This document shows positions 26,366 through 36,107 of a DNA stretch of 64,000 nucleotides, piece after piece. The stretch comes from Aequorivita vitellina (GTDB taxonomy: Bacteria; Bacteroidota; Bacteroidia; Flavobacteriales; Flavobacteriaceae). Each line of letters begins with the position of its first letter. Position 1 is the stretch's first letter. The notes below the pieces were generated by a model that saw nothing but the letters and a program-made list of their open reading frames with translations, ran no database searches and was not told the origin of the DNA. The position numbers and the translations under genes are program-made. Location: the NCBI RefSeq assembly GCF_022008365.1, contig NZ_JAIRBA010000005.1, positions 62,001-126,000 of the forward strand, given 5' to 3'.

Positions 26366-28033
26366 ATGGTTAAAAAATTACTTATCACTTCAGTTTTTGT
26401 ATTGTTTGCCATTACTACTTATGGGCAAACAATTGTATCAACTTCACCGGAAAACAAAAATGTTGTTCTTGAAGAATTCACCGGTATTTACTGTGTATTT
26501 TGCCCGGATGGTCACAGTATTGCGCAAGGCATTCAAAATGCTAATCCAGACAGGGTTTCATTAATTAATATTCACCAAGGTGGTTTTGCCAGTCCTTCAG
26601 GAGATGATCCAGATTTTAGAACTCCCTTCGGAAATGCCCTAGCAGCACAAACCGGGTTAACTGGTTATCCATCTGGCACCGTTAACCGCCACGTTTTTAG
26701 TGGCAGCAATACGATATTGGGTAGAAATCAATGGCCAGCTCGTGCGAACGAAATTATGGCTGTAGCCTCATACGTCAATCTTGCTGCTACCGCAGCTATT
26801 GACGTTCAAACTAATATTATGAATATTCATGTGGAAGCATATTACACAGGAGATAGCCCAGAAAGCACCAATTTTTTGAATGTTGTATTACTGCAAGATA
26901 ACACCAAAGGACCTCAAACTGGAGGAGGGCAAGGAAACAATTACAACCATATGCACCGTCTCGTAGATATGGTTACAGGACAATGGGGCGAAGAAATTAA
27001 CCAAACAACGTCTGGAACGTTTGTAGAAAGAGATTTTGCTTACCCAATTTTAAATGAAAACAACAATATTCCGGTTGAAATTGGTGATCTTGAAATTGTT
27101 GTTTTTATGACTGAAACACGCCAAGAAATTATTAGCGGTAATAGAACTACCCCTACTACCAACGTAACATATACCAATGACGCAAACGTGCGCTATGTGG
27201 AGAAATTCAGTCCCGATTGCGCTGGCGAAGATTTTGAATTTACACCTAAAGTAAATATTCAAAACGTTGGCACCAATCCAATCACTTCTTTAAGTATTGA
27301 ATATACACTTAATGGTGTGTCCGATACTTTTGCTTGGACCGGTAACATTGAAAGCCTAAAAAGTGAAACCATTACGCTTCCTGAGGTTTCCACAGTTTTA
27401 TTGGAGACAAATACTTTTGAAGTTTCAATTCCGAATGACGACTATAACGCCAATAACGTATTAACCATTCCGTTTGAAGTGCCTTTAACTACTGGTACGC
27501 TCGACTTGATAATAGAAACAGACAATAGAGGAGATCAGTGCAGATGGAACCTCAAAGATAGTCAAGGCACAACGGTTGCAAATGGCGGACCTTATGGTAA
27601 CAATGAAATATATTTTGAGCGCATAAATATTGCTGAAGATTGCTATACATTTTCCTTAATAGATACTGGTGGAGATGGCGGAAACACAGTGAGTTTAATA
27701 GACAACGAAGGCACCGAAATATTTGTAACGGATGGTACCTACGGCACAATTGCAGTAACAAAATTTTATAGTGACGGCGTGTTGGGTTTAAACCAAACAA
27801 CTCTCGAAAATGTAACAATTTATCCCAATCCTGCTAAGGACGAAATTAATATTTCTAACGCCGAAAATGCTGAAATTAAGATTTACGACGTCTTGGGAAA
27901 AATGATATTTTCAATGAACAATATTGAAATGAATCAACAGCTAAACGTTGCCAAGTTTGAAACTGGAACGTACTTTATAAAAATTTCTAAAGACAATTCA
28001 GTAACAACAAAACGATTCTTAATTTCAAGATAA
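26366..28033 (+). CDS. Omp28-like secreted protein with CxxC site and T9SS sorting domain (copy 2)
   Basis: A 555-residue paralogue of the preceding gene with the same domain order: signal peptide ending ITTYGQ, Omp28-type thioredoxin-like domain (C43-V-F-C46), CARDB-like and GDGGNTVSL-containing segments, then the sorting domain with NVTIYPNPAK and ending FLISR. Protein identity is high at the two ends and lower in the middle. A TACTTTTA box at 26320-26327 is a near match to the promoter consensus. It is probably the product of tandem duplication; the diverged central domains suggest different targets (inference). Confidence 0.88.
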   Translation: MVKKLLITSVFVLFAITTYGQTIVSTSPENKNVVLEEFTGIYCVFCPDGHSIAQGIQNANPDRVSLINIHQGGFASPSGDDPDFRTPFGNALAAQTGLTGYPSGTVNRHVFSGSNTILGRNQWPARANEIMAVASYVNLAATAAIDVQTNIMNIHVEAYYTGDSPESTNFLNVVLLQDNTKGPQTGGGQGNNYNHMHRLVDMVTGQWGEEINQTTSGTFVERDFAYPILNENNNIPVEIGDLEIVVFMTETRQEIISGNRTTPTTNVTYTNDANVRYVEKFSPDCAGEDFEFTPKVNIQNVGTNPITSLSIEYTLNGVSDTFAWTGNIESLKSETITLPEVSTVLLETNTFEVSIPNDDYNANNVLTIPFEVPLTTGTLDLIIETDNRGDQCRWNLKDSQGTTVANGGPYGNNEIYFERINIAEDCYTFSLIDTGGDGGNTVSLIDNEGTEIFVTDGTYGTIAVTKFYSDGVLGLNQTTLENVTIYPNPAKDEINISNAENAEIKIYDVLGKMIFSMNNIEMNQQLNVAKFETGTYFIKISKDNSVTTKRFLISR

Positions 28034-28056
28034 CTCATTATATCTTAAACATTTTT

Positions 28057-28086
28057 TAAAACCCCGATTCGTTCGGGGTTTTTTAT
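28057..28086 (+). terminator. Terminator after tandem copy 2
   Basis: CCCCGA (28062-28067) and TCGGGG (28073-28078) with A-run before and T-run after. It is nearly identical to the terminator after copy 1, so the duplicated unit included it. Confidence 0.85.
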
Positions 28087-28111
28087 TATTTTAAACTCAA
28101 AATAGCGCGCG

Positions 28112-28678
28112 ATGAAATACATAATTAAGGATGAAAAAATAGTTTTTGACGACCATTACAAAATGGTAAAAGCTACGGTTACTTACGACACTTTTAACGG
28201 CAACCAAATTAATACCAAAAGATTAGCTTTTGAAAGAGGTAATTCTGTGGCAATTATTCTTTTTGAAAAAGAAACTCAAAGTATTTTATTAACCAATCAA
28301 TTCCGTTATCCAAGCTGCAAAAACCACGATGGATGGTTGCTGGAAATACCTGCGGGTTCTTTGGAAGAAAATGAACAACCCGAGGATTGCATAAAACGTG
28401 AAGTAATGGAAGAGCTGGGATACAAAGTGGCAAATCCAATACTAATAAACACCTTCTACACCTCGCCGGGCGCATCAACCGAACGTATTTTTTTATACTA
28501 CGCCGAAGTTTCCCAGAATGACAAAAGTGAAAAAGGCGGCGGAAATTCAGAAGAAAACGAAGATATTCAATTGGTGAAAACACCTATTTCCGAAATTGTT
28601 GATACCATTTCAAAAGTGAAAGATGCCAAAACAATTCTTGCGCTGCAATGGTTTTTACTTCAAAATTTAGCTGCTTAA
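28112..28678 (+). CDS. Nudix hydrolase, ADP-ribose pyrophosphatase type
   Basis: A 188-residue cytoplasmic hydrolase. The Nudix box is complete: G-SLEEN-E-QPEDCIK-REVMEELGY (residues about 90-112) with metal-binding glutamates in REVMEE. The preceding VLLTNQFRYP-like strand (here ILLTNQFRYPSC) and LEIPAG are typical of ADP-ribose/NDP-sugar hydrolases, and the FYTSPGASTERIFLY loop fits that subfamily. The substrate is inferred. It is convergent with rsmG, 18 bases apart. Confidence 0.9.
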   Translation: MKYIIKDEKIVFDDHYKMVKATVTYDTFNGNQINTKRLAFERGNSVAIILFEKETQSILLTNQFRYPSCKNHDGWLLEIPAGSLEENEQPEDCIKREVMEELGYKVANPILINTFYTSPGASTERIFLYYAEVSQNDKSEKGGGNSEENEDIQLVKTPISEIVDTISKVKDAKTILALQWFLLQNLAA

Positions 28679-28696
28679 AGTAGAGCGCTGCTTGTT

Positions 28697-29326
28697 TCAC
28701 CCTTTAAACTTTAACGGTAAATACACCACGCTTTTGGTTTCATAAAAATCTTCTTCAAAAAAGTCGTTTAACGGATAAATCACTGCATTTTTATAAACCT
28801 TCAATTCGTCGGTAAGGTCGCCACCTTTTAAATATAGGATTCCATTTCGGCGTTCGTGTAAATTTTGTTTAGCAATTTTACCATTAACCCAATGCACAAA
28901 GGTTTCCATTTGGGCTACGGCACGACTCACAATAAAATCATATTTATCTGTAACTGTTTCCACACGGGCGTTGGTTGCTTTTACATTTTCTAACTGCAAA
29001 CCGGCAACAACTTCTTCAACAACTTTTATTTTTTTTCCGATACTATCCACCAAGTGAAATTGTACTTCGGGAAACAAAATAGCGAGTGGAATTCCAGGAA
29101 AACCACCACCCGTACCGACATCTAAAATTTTAGATCCTGGAAGAAACGACTGTATTTTTGCAATCCCAAGCGAATGTAGAACGTGCCGAAGGTAGAGCTC
29201 GTCTATATCCTTTCGGGATACCACGTTTATTTTTAAATTCCAATCTTCATAAAGCGCTTGTAACTGTGCTAATTGCTTTATTTGAAGATCAGTTAGGTTT
29301 GGAAAATATTTCAATATGAGTTCCAT
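28697..29326 (-). CDS. rsmG: 16S rRNA (guanine-527-N7)-methyltransferase
   Basis: A 209-residue GidB/RsmG methyltransferase that modifies the 530 loop of 16S rRNA. The SAM site is visible as ILDVGTGGGFPGIPLAI, with HLVDSIGKK for the ribose-binding acidic residue and VSRAVAQME further on. NVVSRKD near the N-terminus is a family hallmark. Length is normal. A TACTTTTG promoter box lies 16 bases before the start (29343-29350, minus). Confidence 0.96.
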   Translation of the reverse strand: MELILKYFPNLTDLQIKQLAQLQALYEDWNLKINVVSRKDIDELYLRHVLHSLGIAKIQSFLPGSKILDVGTGGGFPGIPLAILFPEVQFHLVDSIGKKIKVVEEVVAGLQLENVKATNARVETVTDKYDFIVSRAVAQMETFVHWVNGKIAKQNLHERRNGILYLKGGDLTDELKVYKNAVIYPLNDFFEEDFYETKSVVYLPLKFKG

Positions 29327-29342
29327 AATTATATTTAAGAGA

Positions 29343-29350
29343 CAAAAGTA
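29343..29350 (-). promoter_or_regulatory. Bacteroidota -7 box for rsmG
   Basis: Minus-strand TACTTTTG matches TAnnTTTG exactly and ends 16 bases before the rsmG ATG. Confidence 0.5.
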
Positions 29351-29405
29351 TGTTATCTTTGGTAAAATTATGATTTTGTAACTTCAGATTTCCACAAAAG
29401 ATAAT

Positions 29406-29413
29406 TATTTTTG
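29406..29413 (+). promoter_or_regulatory. Bacteroidota -7 box for the desaturase gene
   Basis: TATTTTTG matches TAnnTTTG exactly, 39 bases before the TTG start at 29453. Confidence 0.45.
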
Positions 29414-29452
29414 TGCCTTTCACAGTAATAAATTTCAGTTAACAAACACATT

Positions 29453-30553
29453 TTGACATATACGAACTTAAATTTCTCCAGAGTTGACAGCGCTAAATTT
29501 TTTAGAACTCTTAATAGGCGCGTTAACGATTATTTCAAGGAAAATAACATTGCCCGAACCGGTAATTGGAAATTGCATTTGAAAACGGTAATTATGTTTT
29601 CAATTTACCTTACCCCCTATTTTTTACTTTTAACTTTAAATGTACCCGGCTGGGTTCAATTGCTATTTACCGTTATTATGGGTATTGGTATGGCTGGAGT
29701 TGGCATGAATGTAATGCACGACGCTAATCACGGATCGTATTCCTCAAAAAAATGGGTGAACAAAATAATGGGCAGCAGCATGTATATTCTGGCTGGCAAT
29801 GTGTACAATTGGCAAGTACAGCACAATGTACTACACCACACCTACACCAATATTCACGGGCATGATGAAGATTTGGAAGCGGGAAGAATCCTTCGGTTTT
29901 CAAAACATTCCAAATGGAACAAAATGCACAAATTCCAACATTGGTACAGTCTTTTCTTTTATGGATTATTAACTTTTAACTGGGTACTCACCACAGATTT
30001 TTTTCAAACTAAACGCTATTTAGCGCGCAAGCTTTCTTACGGTAAATTGCCAAAACCAATTACGCAGTGGAGTATTTTAGTAATTACTAAACTAATTTAT
30101 ATTTCACTTTGGATTGTTATTCCAATCTTGTTTTTCAACATAGTTTGGTGGAAAATTTTACTCGGTTTCTTTATTATGCACTACGTTGCAGGATTAATCT
30201 TGAGTGTAGTTTTCCAACTTGCGCACGTGGTTGAGGATACAGATATTGTACTACCGGACGAAAGTGGCACTATGAAGAATACTTGGGCAATTCACCAATT
30301 ATTTACAACTACAAATTTTGGCACAAAAAACAAACTTGTTAATTGGTACACCGGGGGTTTAAACCATCAAGTAGAACACCATATTTTCCCTAATATTAGC
30401 CACGTTCACTACAAAAATATTTCAAAAATAGTGAAACGCACTTCAAAAGAATTCAACTTACCTTACAAAGAATATAAAACCACACGCACGGCAATTATTG
30501 CACATTTTCGACATTTAAAACAAATGGGGCTTAAACCTGCCGTATCCACTTAA
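29453..30553 (+). CDS. Membrane fatty acid (acyl-CoA/acyl-lipid) desaturase
   Basis: A 366-residue di-iron membrane desaturase. The three histidine boxes are present: H89-D-A-N-H93, H124-NVLH-H129 and a late HQVEHH. The last form (QxxHH) is typical of front-end acyl-lipid desaturases. Membrane helices are predicted at about 43-62, 68-88, 200-222 and 225-248. The start is a TTG at 29453, the only candidate downstream of the promoter box before the conserved N-terminus. It precedes the aminotransferase gene by 5 bases. Regiospecificity cannot be read from the sequence. Confidence 0.9.
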   Translation: MTYTNLNFSRVDSAKFFRTLNRRVNDYFKENNIARTGNWKLHLKTVIMFSIYLTPYFLLLTLNVPGWVQLLFTVIMGIGMAGVGMNVMHDANHGSYSSKKWVNKIMGSSMYILAGNVYNWQVQHNVLHHTYTNIHGHDEDLEAGRILRFSKHSKWNKMHKFQHWYSLFFYGLLTFNWVLTTDFFQTKRYLARKLSYGKLPKPITQWSILVITKLIYISLWIVIPILFFNIVWWKILLGFFIMHYVAGLILSVVFQLAHVVEDTDIVLPDESGTMKNTWAIHQLFTTTNFGTKNKLVNWYTGGLNHQVEHHIFPNISHVHYKNISKIVKRTSKEFNLPYKEYKTTRTAIIAHFRHLKQMGLKPAVST

Positions 30554-30558
30554 TAATT

Positions 30559-31746
30559 ATGGACAACAGACTTTCAAAACGTGTAAACGAAATGGCCACA
30601 TCGGCCACACTGGCAATGGCCGCCAAAGCTAGAGAATTAAAAGAACAGGGCATAGACATTATTGGTTTGAGTCTTGGCGAACCAGATTTTCCGGTACCCG
30701 AATATATTAAACAAGCGGCAATTCAGGCAATAGAAGATGACTATCATTCCTATACCCCCGTTGACGGTTATGGCGATTTAAAAAGTGCTATTATAACAAA
30801 ATTTAAACGCGACAACAATTTAACATACAAACCATCGCAGATTGTAGTTTCTACAGGTGCTAAGCAATCTTTATCTAATTTAACATTAGTGCTATTAGAC
30901 GAAGGCGATGAAGTATTGCTGCCGGCGCCCTATTGGGTTAGTTACGCAGATCAATGCAAAGTTGCTGGCGGTGTTCCGAAAGAAATTTCAACTTCTATTG
31001 AAACCGACTTTAAAGTTACTCCCGAAGCGTTGGAAGCAGCCATAACACCAAAAACAAAAATGATTATTTACAGTTCTCCTTGTAACCCAAGTGGCTCTGT
31101 TTATAGCAAAAAAGAGCTTCGTAAGTTAGCAGATGTTTTGGTAAAATACCCAGACGTTATTGTTATTAGCGATGAAATTTACGAACACATAAACTTTAGT
31201 GGCGGCCACGCTTCTATGGCTGAGTTTGAAGATATGTACGATCGCACAGTAGTGGTGAACGGCGTTTCAAAAGCCTTCTCTATGACGGGTTGGCGTATTG
31301 GTTACATTGGCGGACCCGAGTGGATTGCCAGAGCTTGCAACAAAATGCAGGGGCAAGTAACCAGTGGCGCAAACGCTATTGCACAAAGAGCTACAATTAC
31401 CGCTTTGGAAAATTCGCCGAGCAAAATTAAATTTATGGTAGATGCGTTTAAAGAAAGAAGAGCGCTAATTCTCAACTTACTTTCTGAAATTGAAGGCTTT
31501 AAAACCAATCAACCCGAAGGTGCATTTTACGTTTTTCCGGATATTTCGTATTTCTTCGGAAAAACATTTCGAGGAAAAAACATAAATACTGCTTCAGATT
31601 TTTCACTTTATCTTTTAGAAGAAGCCAAAGTAGCTACTGTAACTGGTGAAGCATTTGGCGACCCTAACTGTATTCGCCTTTCGTATGCTACTTCGGAAAC
31701 TGAGATTAAAGAAGCCATGCGCCGAATTAAAGAATCGTTGGAATAA
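30559..31746 (+). CDS. Class I pyridoxal-phosphate aminotransferase (aspartate-type)
   Basis: A 395-residue fold-type I aminotransferase. SPCNPSGSVY (substrate carboxylate/PLP region), VISDEIYEHI and VNGVSKAFSMTGWRIGY (Schiff-base lysine in SKA, phosphate-binding Arg) are all present, with the C-terminal NCIRLSYA arginine. The subgroup resembles bacterial aspartate aminotransferases (Ib), which act on aspartate and sometimes prephenate. It follows the desaturase gene and ends at a strong terminator. Confidence 0.92.
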   Translation: MDNRLSKRVNEMATSATLAMAAKARELKEQGIDIIGLSLGEPDFPVPEYIKQAAIQAIEDDYHSYTPVDGYGDLKSAIITKFKRDNNLTYKPSQIVVSTGAKQSLSNLTLVLLDEGDEVLLPAPYWVSYADQCKVAGGVPKEISTSIETDFKVTPEALEAAITPKTKMIIYSSPCNPSGSVYSKKELRKLADVLVKYPDVIVISDEIYEHINFSGGHASMAEFEDMYDRTVVVNGVSKAFSMTGWRIGYIGGPEWIARACNKMQGQVTSGANAIAQRATITALENSPSKIKFMVDAFKERRALILNLLSEIEGFKTNQPEGAFYVFPDISYFFGKTFRGKNINTASDFSLYLLEEAKVATVTGEAFGDPNCIRLSYATSETEIKEAMRRIKESLE

Positions 31747-31760
31747 CACTAGCTTTCTTT

Positions 31761-31804
31761 AAAAAAACGGGATTGATTTAAAATAATCAATCCCGTTTTT
31801 TTTT
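31761..31804 (+). terminator. Terminator after the aminotransferase gene
   Basis: AACGGGATTGATT and AATCAATCCCGTT form a 13-base perfect stem (31766-31778 with 31784-31796), followed by a T-run of nine. Confidence 0.93.
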
Positions 31805-31863
31805 ACAAATTATCTGTATTTTAGACGCTCCTATATTTATAACTCTAAAAAACACCCTAATTA

Positions 31864-34776
31864 ATGAGAATTAAAATTACGCTACTCATGGTTTTCTCCA
31901 TGCTATTTTTCGGAACACAAGCACAGGAAAAAACAAACGCTACCTATGTTGGCACGGTGGGCTCGGTGGTTCACGTACCTTCAATAGCTTCACAGACAAA
32001 TCTTCCTCCAGCAAGAGTGAAAAAACAAATTATGCAAGATGGAAGAGCTTCAAAAAACTTGATAATTCCTGGCAAAGACCCACAAATTGAAGACGATTAC
32101 TTTAAAAGAAATCCAAACAAAATGGAGCAGCTACTTAGCGGAAGAGCTCCAACCTTGGTTTTTGACGCAGCCGCTTCAAGCTCACAACCCACAGACCCTG
32201 CTATTGGCGTTGGGCCAAATCACGCGGTGGTAGTATTTAACACTGGTTTCAGAATTTTTGACAAAAGTGGAAACCCGCCTACCGGACAAATTTCGCCAAA
32301 CCCAACCATTTTCCCAAATGGAGGTTGCTGCGACCTTACTATTTCATACGACAATGCTGCAGATCGTTTTGTGATGACTTTTCTTGGCAACGGAGCACAA
32401 ATAGCAATTTCTGATGGACCCGATCCTGTAAATGACGGTTGGTACGTTTATACCATTCCGCAAATTAATGACTATCAAAAACTTTCTGTGTGGAGTGATG
32501 GTTATTATATGACAGACAACACCAGTGCGTCTAACAGAATTTACGCAATGGAAAGAACCAAAATGCTCGCTGGCGATCCAACTGCTCAGATTATAGGCTT
32601 TCCGCTACCAGGAATTGTAACCAGTGGTTTTTACAGCCCGCAAGCTTTAAATGTTACCAATAACAACCTTCCCGCCCCCGGAGGCTTGCCTATAATTTAT
32701 CTTCAAGACGATGCTTGGTCTGGTGTTACGCAGGATCATTTAAAGATTTGGACGGTAGATGTAAACTGGGCCAGTCCCGGCAGTTCAACTATTTCGGCTC
32801 CGCTTGAATTAACTACAACTCCGTTTATTTCAGTTTTCGACGGTGGAAGTTTTTCAAACTTATCGCAACCCGGCGGCGGTGCAGATATTGATGCACTTCA
32901 AGCAACCGTGATGAACCAAGCGCAGTTTAGAAAATTTGGAAGTCATAATTCAGCTGTCTTCAATTTTGTAGTAGATACAGACGCAACTGGCGGCGAACTT
33001 GCTGGAGTACGGTGGTTTGAGCTTCGTCAACCTGGCGATGGGCAACCGTGGTCTATTCATCAAGAAGGCACTTACACTTCACCCGATGGAAAACACGCTT
33101 GGCACGCCAGCATGATGATGGATATTCAAGGAAATATTGGGATGGGTTACACAGCTATGGCAGGACCTACTACGCCAGATCCTACAACAAAAAGAGTTAG
33201 TTCGTATTACACCGGGCGTTACGCAAACGATCCTTTAAACACAATGACCGTTGCAGAAGAATTAATTGCTGCAGGAAACCAAAACATTCCCGGCCTGCGT
33301 TATGGCGATTATAGTAAGATAGACATTGACCCAGCTAACGACAAGCAATTCTGGTTTATTAATGAATATATGAACAGCGGAAGAAAAGATGTAGTTGGCG
33401 TTTTTCAAATAGCACCAAATTACAATAACGATGTAGGTGTAGTGAGTATAGACGCGCCAATTACGGGCACACTATCAAATAGTGAAAGCGTTACAGTTAC
33501 AATTTTTAACTATGGTCAAAATAGCGCTTCAAATATACCGGTAACTTTTCAAGTTGATGGCGGCGCGGTTGTTTCAGAAGTGTTTTCAGGAACTATTGCT
33601 TCTGCAGCTACGGCCCAATATACCTTTACGGCTACGGCAAACTTAGGTACGGTTGGCCAAACATACACAATTACCGCTGAAACTAATTTGCCGGGGGATG
33701 AGGATACAAGTAACGATGGCCGCACAAAATCGGTTACATACTTAGAGCCTAATGATATTGGCGTAAGTTCAATAAATTCACCCGTTTCCGGTACAGAATT
33801 AACCGCTGCCGAAAACATTGTTGTTACCGTTACCAACTTTGGAGGGGAGTCACAATCAAATTTTGATGTAACCTATAATTTAGATGGTACGGTTGTAACT
33901 GAGGTATACACCGGAACGTTGGCCGGGAACACGTCGGCGTCCTTTACTTTTGCTCAAACGGGAGATTTTTCAGCACTTGGAACTTACAACTTAAGTGCAA
34001 CAACTTCATTGCCTAATGACAGTGATACCACTAACGATGCAACATCGGTAGTAATTGCACATCAAAACTGTCAGCCATCGGGAGATTGTTCTTTTGGGGA
34101 TGGATTTAGGCTCTTTAGTGTAACTGATATTAACAATACATCTGGTTGCGAAGGTTATGCAGATTTCACCCACCTTATTGCTGGAATGGAAGCAGATACA
34201 ACTTACGATCTTACACTTACAACCGAATACGGAGACCAAAATGTACGCGTTTGGATTGATTTCAACGACGATTTTGTATTTAGTAACGATGAAATTGTAG
34301 TAGATAATGTTGTTATTGCACCCGGCCAGGGCGGTGGAACTTATACAATTACTACAGATTTAGTCGTTCCAGCGGGAGCCGCATTCGGGCAACATTTAAT
34401 GCGTGCAAAAACCAATTGGAATGGTCCTGTACCAAATGATGCTTGCGAAGAAACTACCTTTGGCGAAACTGAAGATTACTCTGTGCAGATAGGAACCGTG
34501 GGCGTTACCGAAACTATTTTTGACGAAAGCGGATTAACGATCATTTCCTTAGACAATAACAAGTTTGATGTTACTTTAAAGACAGTTAATTATTCAAATG
34601 CTATGAATTTATCGGTTTATAATACACTTGGCCAACGTATGTTATTCAGGAAACTGGAAAACAACGGCAACGGTTACAATTATAAATTAGACATGAGTTA
34701 CGCAGCCGCGGGCGTTTACTTGGTTCGCATTGGCAACAAAGACAACGGAAGAGTACAACGAATTATCGTTAAATAA
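31864..34776 (+). CDS. Large secreted protein with CARDB-like repeats, GEVED domain and T9SS sorting domain
   Basis: A 970-residue T9SS cargo. The signal peptide ends FFGTQAQ. Residues 95-510 form a large domain with PTDPAIGVGPNHAVVVFN, repeated Trp/Asp loops and SPDGKHAWHASM, suggestive of a propeller-like fold. Two CARDB-like Ig segments follow (about 520-625 and 627-730), each with the NDVGV/NDIGV start. A GEVED domain is at about 762-878 (VWIDFNDDFVFSND...FGETEDYSVQI). The sorting domain at 890-970 ends RIIVK. The catalytic role, if any, is not visible. It is monocistronic with a terminator on each side. Confidence 0.85.
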   Translation: MRIKITLLMVFSMLFFGTQAQEKTNATYVGTVGSVVHVPSIASQTNLPPARVKKQIMQDGRASKNLIIPGKDPQIEDDYFKRNPNKMEQLLSGRAPTLVFDAAASSSQPTDPAIGVGPNHAVVVFNTGFRIFDKSGNPPTGQISPNPTIFPNGGCCDLTISYDNAADRFVMTFLGNGAQIAISDGPDPVNDGWYVYTIPQINDYQKLSVWSDGYYMTDNTSASNRIYAMERTKMLAGDPTAQIIGFPLPGIVTSGFYSPQALNVTNNNLPAPGGLPIIYLQDDAWSGVTQDHLKIWTVDVNWASPGSSTISAPLELTTTPFISVFDGGSFSNLSQPGGGADIDALQATVMNQAQFRKFGSHNSAVFNFVVDTDATGGELAGVRWFELRQPGDGQPWSIHQEGTYTSPDGKHAWHASMMMDIQGNIGMGYTAMAGPTTPDPTTKRVSSYYTGRYANDPLNTMTVAEELIAAGNQNIPGLRYGDYSKIDIDPANDKQFWFINEYMNSGRKDVVGVFQIAPNYNNDVGVVSIDAPITGTLSNSESVTVTIFNYGQNSASNIPVTFQVDGGAVVSEVFSGTIASAATAQYTFTATANLGTVGQTYTITAETNLPGDEDTSNDGRTKSVTYLEPNDIGVSSINSPVSGTELTAAENIVVTVTNFGGESQSNFDVTYNLDGTVVTEVYTGTLAGNTSASFTFAQTGDFSALGTYNLSATTSLPNDSDTTNDATSVVIAHQNCQPSGDCSFGDGFRLFSVTDINNTSGCEGYADFTHLIAGMEADTTYDLTLTTEYGDQNVRVWIDFNDDFVFSNDEIVVDNVVIAPGQGGGTYTITTDLVVPAGAAFGQHLMRAKTNWNGPVPNDACEETTFGETEDYSVQIGTVGVTETIFDESGLTIISLDNNKFDVTLKTVNYSNAMNLSVYNTLGQRMLFRKLENNGNGYNYKLDMSYAAAGVYLVRIGNKDNGRVQRIIVK

Positions 34777-34797
34777 TTTCGAATAAATTTTATTCAT

Positions 34798-34836
34798 TAA
34801 AACCCAAAGTTCAAATTGTACTTTGGGTTTTTTCGT
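34798..34836 (+). terminator. Terminator after the GEVED protein gene
   Basis: AACCCAAAGT (34801-34810) and ACTTTGGGTT (34820-34829) form a 10-base stem with a T-run after it. Confidence 0.88.
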
Positions 34837-34872
34837 GTAACCTAATACTGTATTTTTACCAAAATTTAAAAA

Positions 34873-36039
34873 ATGGCTAAAATTTTATTATTCGGAAGTG
34901 GGGAATTAGGCAAAGAATTCACCATTGCTGCTAAAAGAATCGGACAAACAGTAATTGCTGTGGACAGCTACCCCAATGCTCCCGCGGCACAAATGGCAGA
35001 TTATTCCGAAGTAATAAATATGCTCGACGGCAATGCTTTAGATGCTTTAGTTGAAAAACACAAACCAGATTATATTATTCCCGAAATTGAAGCCATTCGC
35101 ACAGAACGATTTTATGAATACGAAAAACAGGGATACACCGTAATTCCTTCGGCCAAAGCAGCAAACTTTACAATGAATCGCAAAGCCATTCGCGATTTAG
35201 CGGCGAAAGAATTAGGCTTAAAAACGGCCGATTATCGCTATGCAACCTCAGCAGAAATTTTAAAGAAAGCAGTATCAGAAATAGGAATGCCGTGCATTGT
35301 AAAACCCTTAATGTCTTCCAGCGGAAAAGGCCAAAGCACCATAAAAACCGAAGCCGATATTGAAAAAGCTTGGCAATATTCACAAGAGGGTTCTCGCGGC
35401 GATGTAGCCGAAGTAATTGTAGAAGCATTTGTAGATTTTAATTATGAAATAACGCTACTTACCGTTACCCAACGAAGCGGTAAAACGCTTTTTTGTCCGC
35501 CCATTGGACATCGTCAAGAACGCGGCGATTATATTGAAAGTTGGCAACCAGCACCAATGAAAAATGACGTTTTAAAAGAAGCCCAGCAAATGGCCGAAAA
35601 AGTAACCACTGCATTAACTGGTTACGGCATTTGGGGTGTGGAGTTTTTTGTAGCAGATGACGGCGTTTACTTTTCAGAGCTTTCCCCGCGTCCACACGAT
35701 ACAGGAATGGTAACCCTGGCAAAAACCCAAAATTTTAATGAATTTGAATTACACCTTCGCGCTGTAATTGGCCTTCCAATTCCCGAAATTACACTGGAGC
35801 GAATTGGCTGTAGCGCAGTAATTTTAGGATCTGGAAACTTTGAAAATCCAGTTTTTGACGGACTCGAAATTGTGGCAGCTGCTCCAAAAACAGATTTTCG
35901 GATTTTTGGAAAAACCACTTCCCGACTTTATAGAAGAATGGGAGTTATTTTAACCCACGATAAGCTGGATGGCGCCATTGAAGATGTAATCTTTAGAGCG
36001 AAACAATTGGCTTCGAAAGTAAAAGTTATTCAAAAGTAA
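34873..36039 (+). CDS. purT: Formate-dependent phosphoribosylglycinamide formyltransferase
   Basis: A 388-residue ATP-grasp enzyme that forms FGAR from GAR, formate and ATP in purine synthesis. It has the GSGELGKE nucleotide loop at the start, EIEAIRTE (formate/GAR site), MSSSGKGQS (ATP loop), GVEFFV and [15 protein letters not shown] near the metal site. Length and order match PurT. It sits alone, 68 bases from the convergent trkH. Confidence 0.97.
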   Translation: MAKILLFGSGELGKEFTIAAKRIGQTVIAVDSYPNAPAAQMADYSEVINMLDGNALDALVEKHKPDYIIPEIEAIRTERFYEYEKQGYTVIPSAKAANFTMNRKAIRDLAAKELGLKTADYRYATSAEILKKAVSEIGMPCIVKPLMSSSGKGQSTIKTEADIEKAWQYSQEGSRGDVAEVIVEAFVDFNYEITLLTVTQRSGKTLFCPPIGHRQERGDYIESWQPAPMKNDVLKEAQQMAEKVTTALTGYGIWGVEFFVADDGVYFSELSPRPHDTGMVTLAKTQNFNEFELHLRAVIGLPIPEITLERIGCSAVILGSGNFENPVFDGLEIVAAAPKTDFRIFGKTTSRLYRRMGVILTHDKLDGAIEDVIFRAKQLASKVKVIQK

Positions 36040-36107
36040 AGTTGGCGGTACTAGGAATACCTACGAGGCACAAAAGAGACCTTGCAGGATAATTATTAAC
36101 TATTGAA

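Noticed and set aside
26115-28087. Composite transposon or insertion sequence behind the tandem duplication
   Set aside because: No transposase, terminal inverted repeats or target duplication around the two genes; simple tandem duplication explains the pattern.
28254-28583. 109-codon minus-strand ORF opposite the Nudix gene
   Set aside because: Shadow of the Nudix gene, including its catalytic box; the translation looks like random Arg/Leu/Cys-rich sequence.
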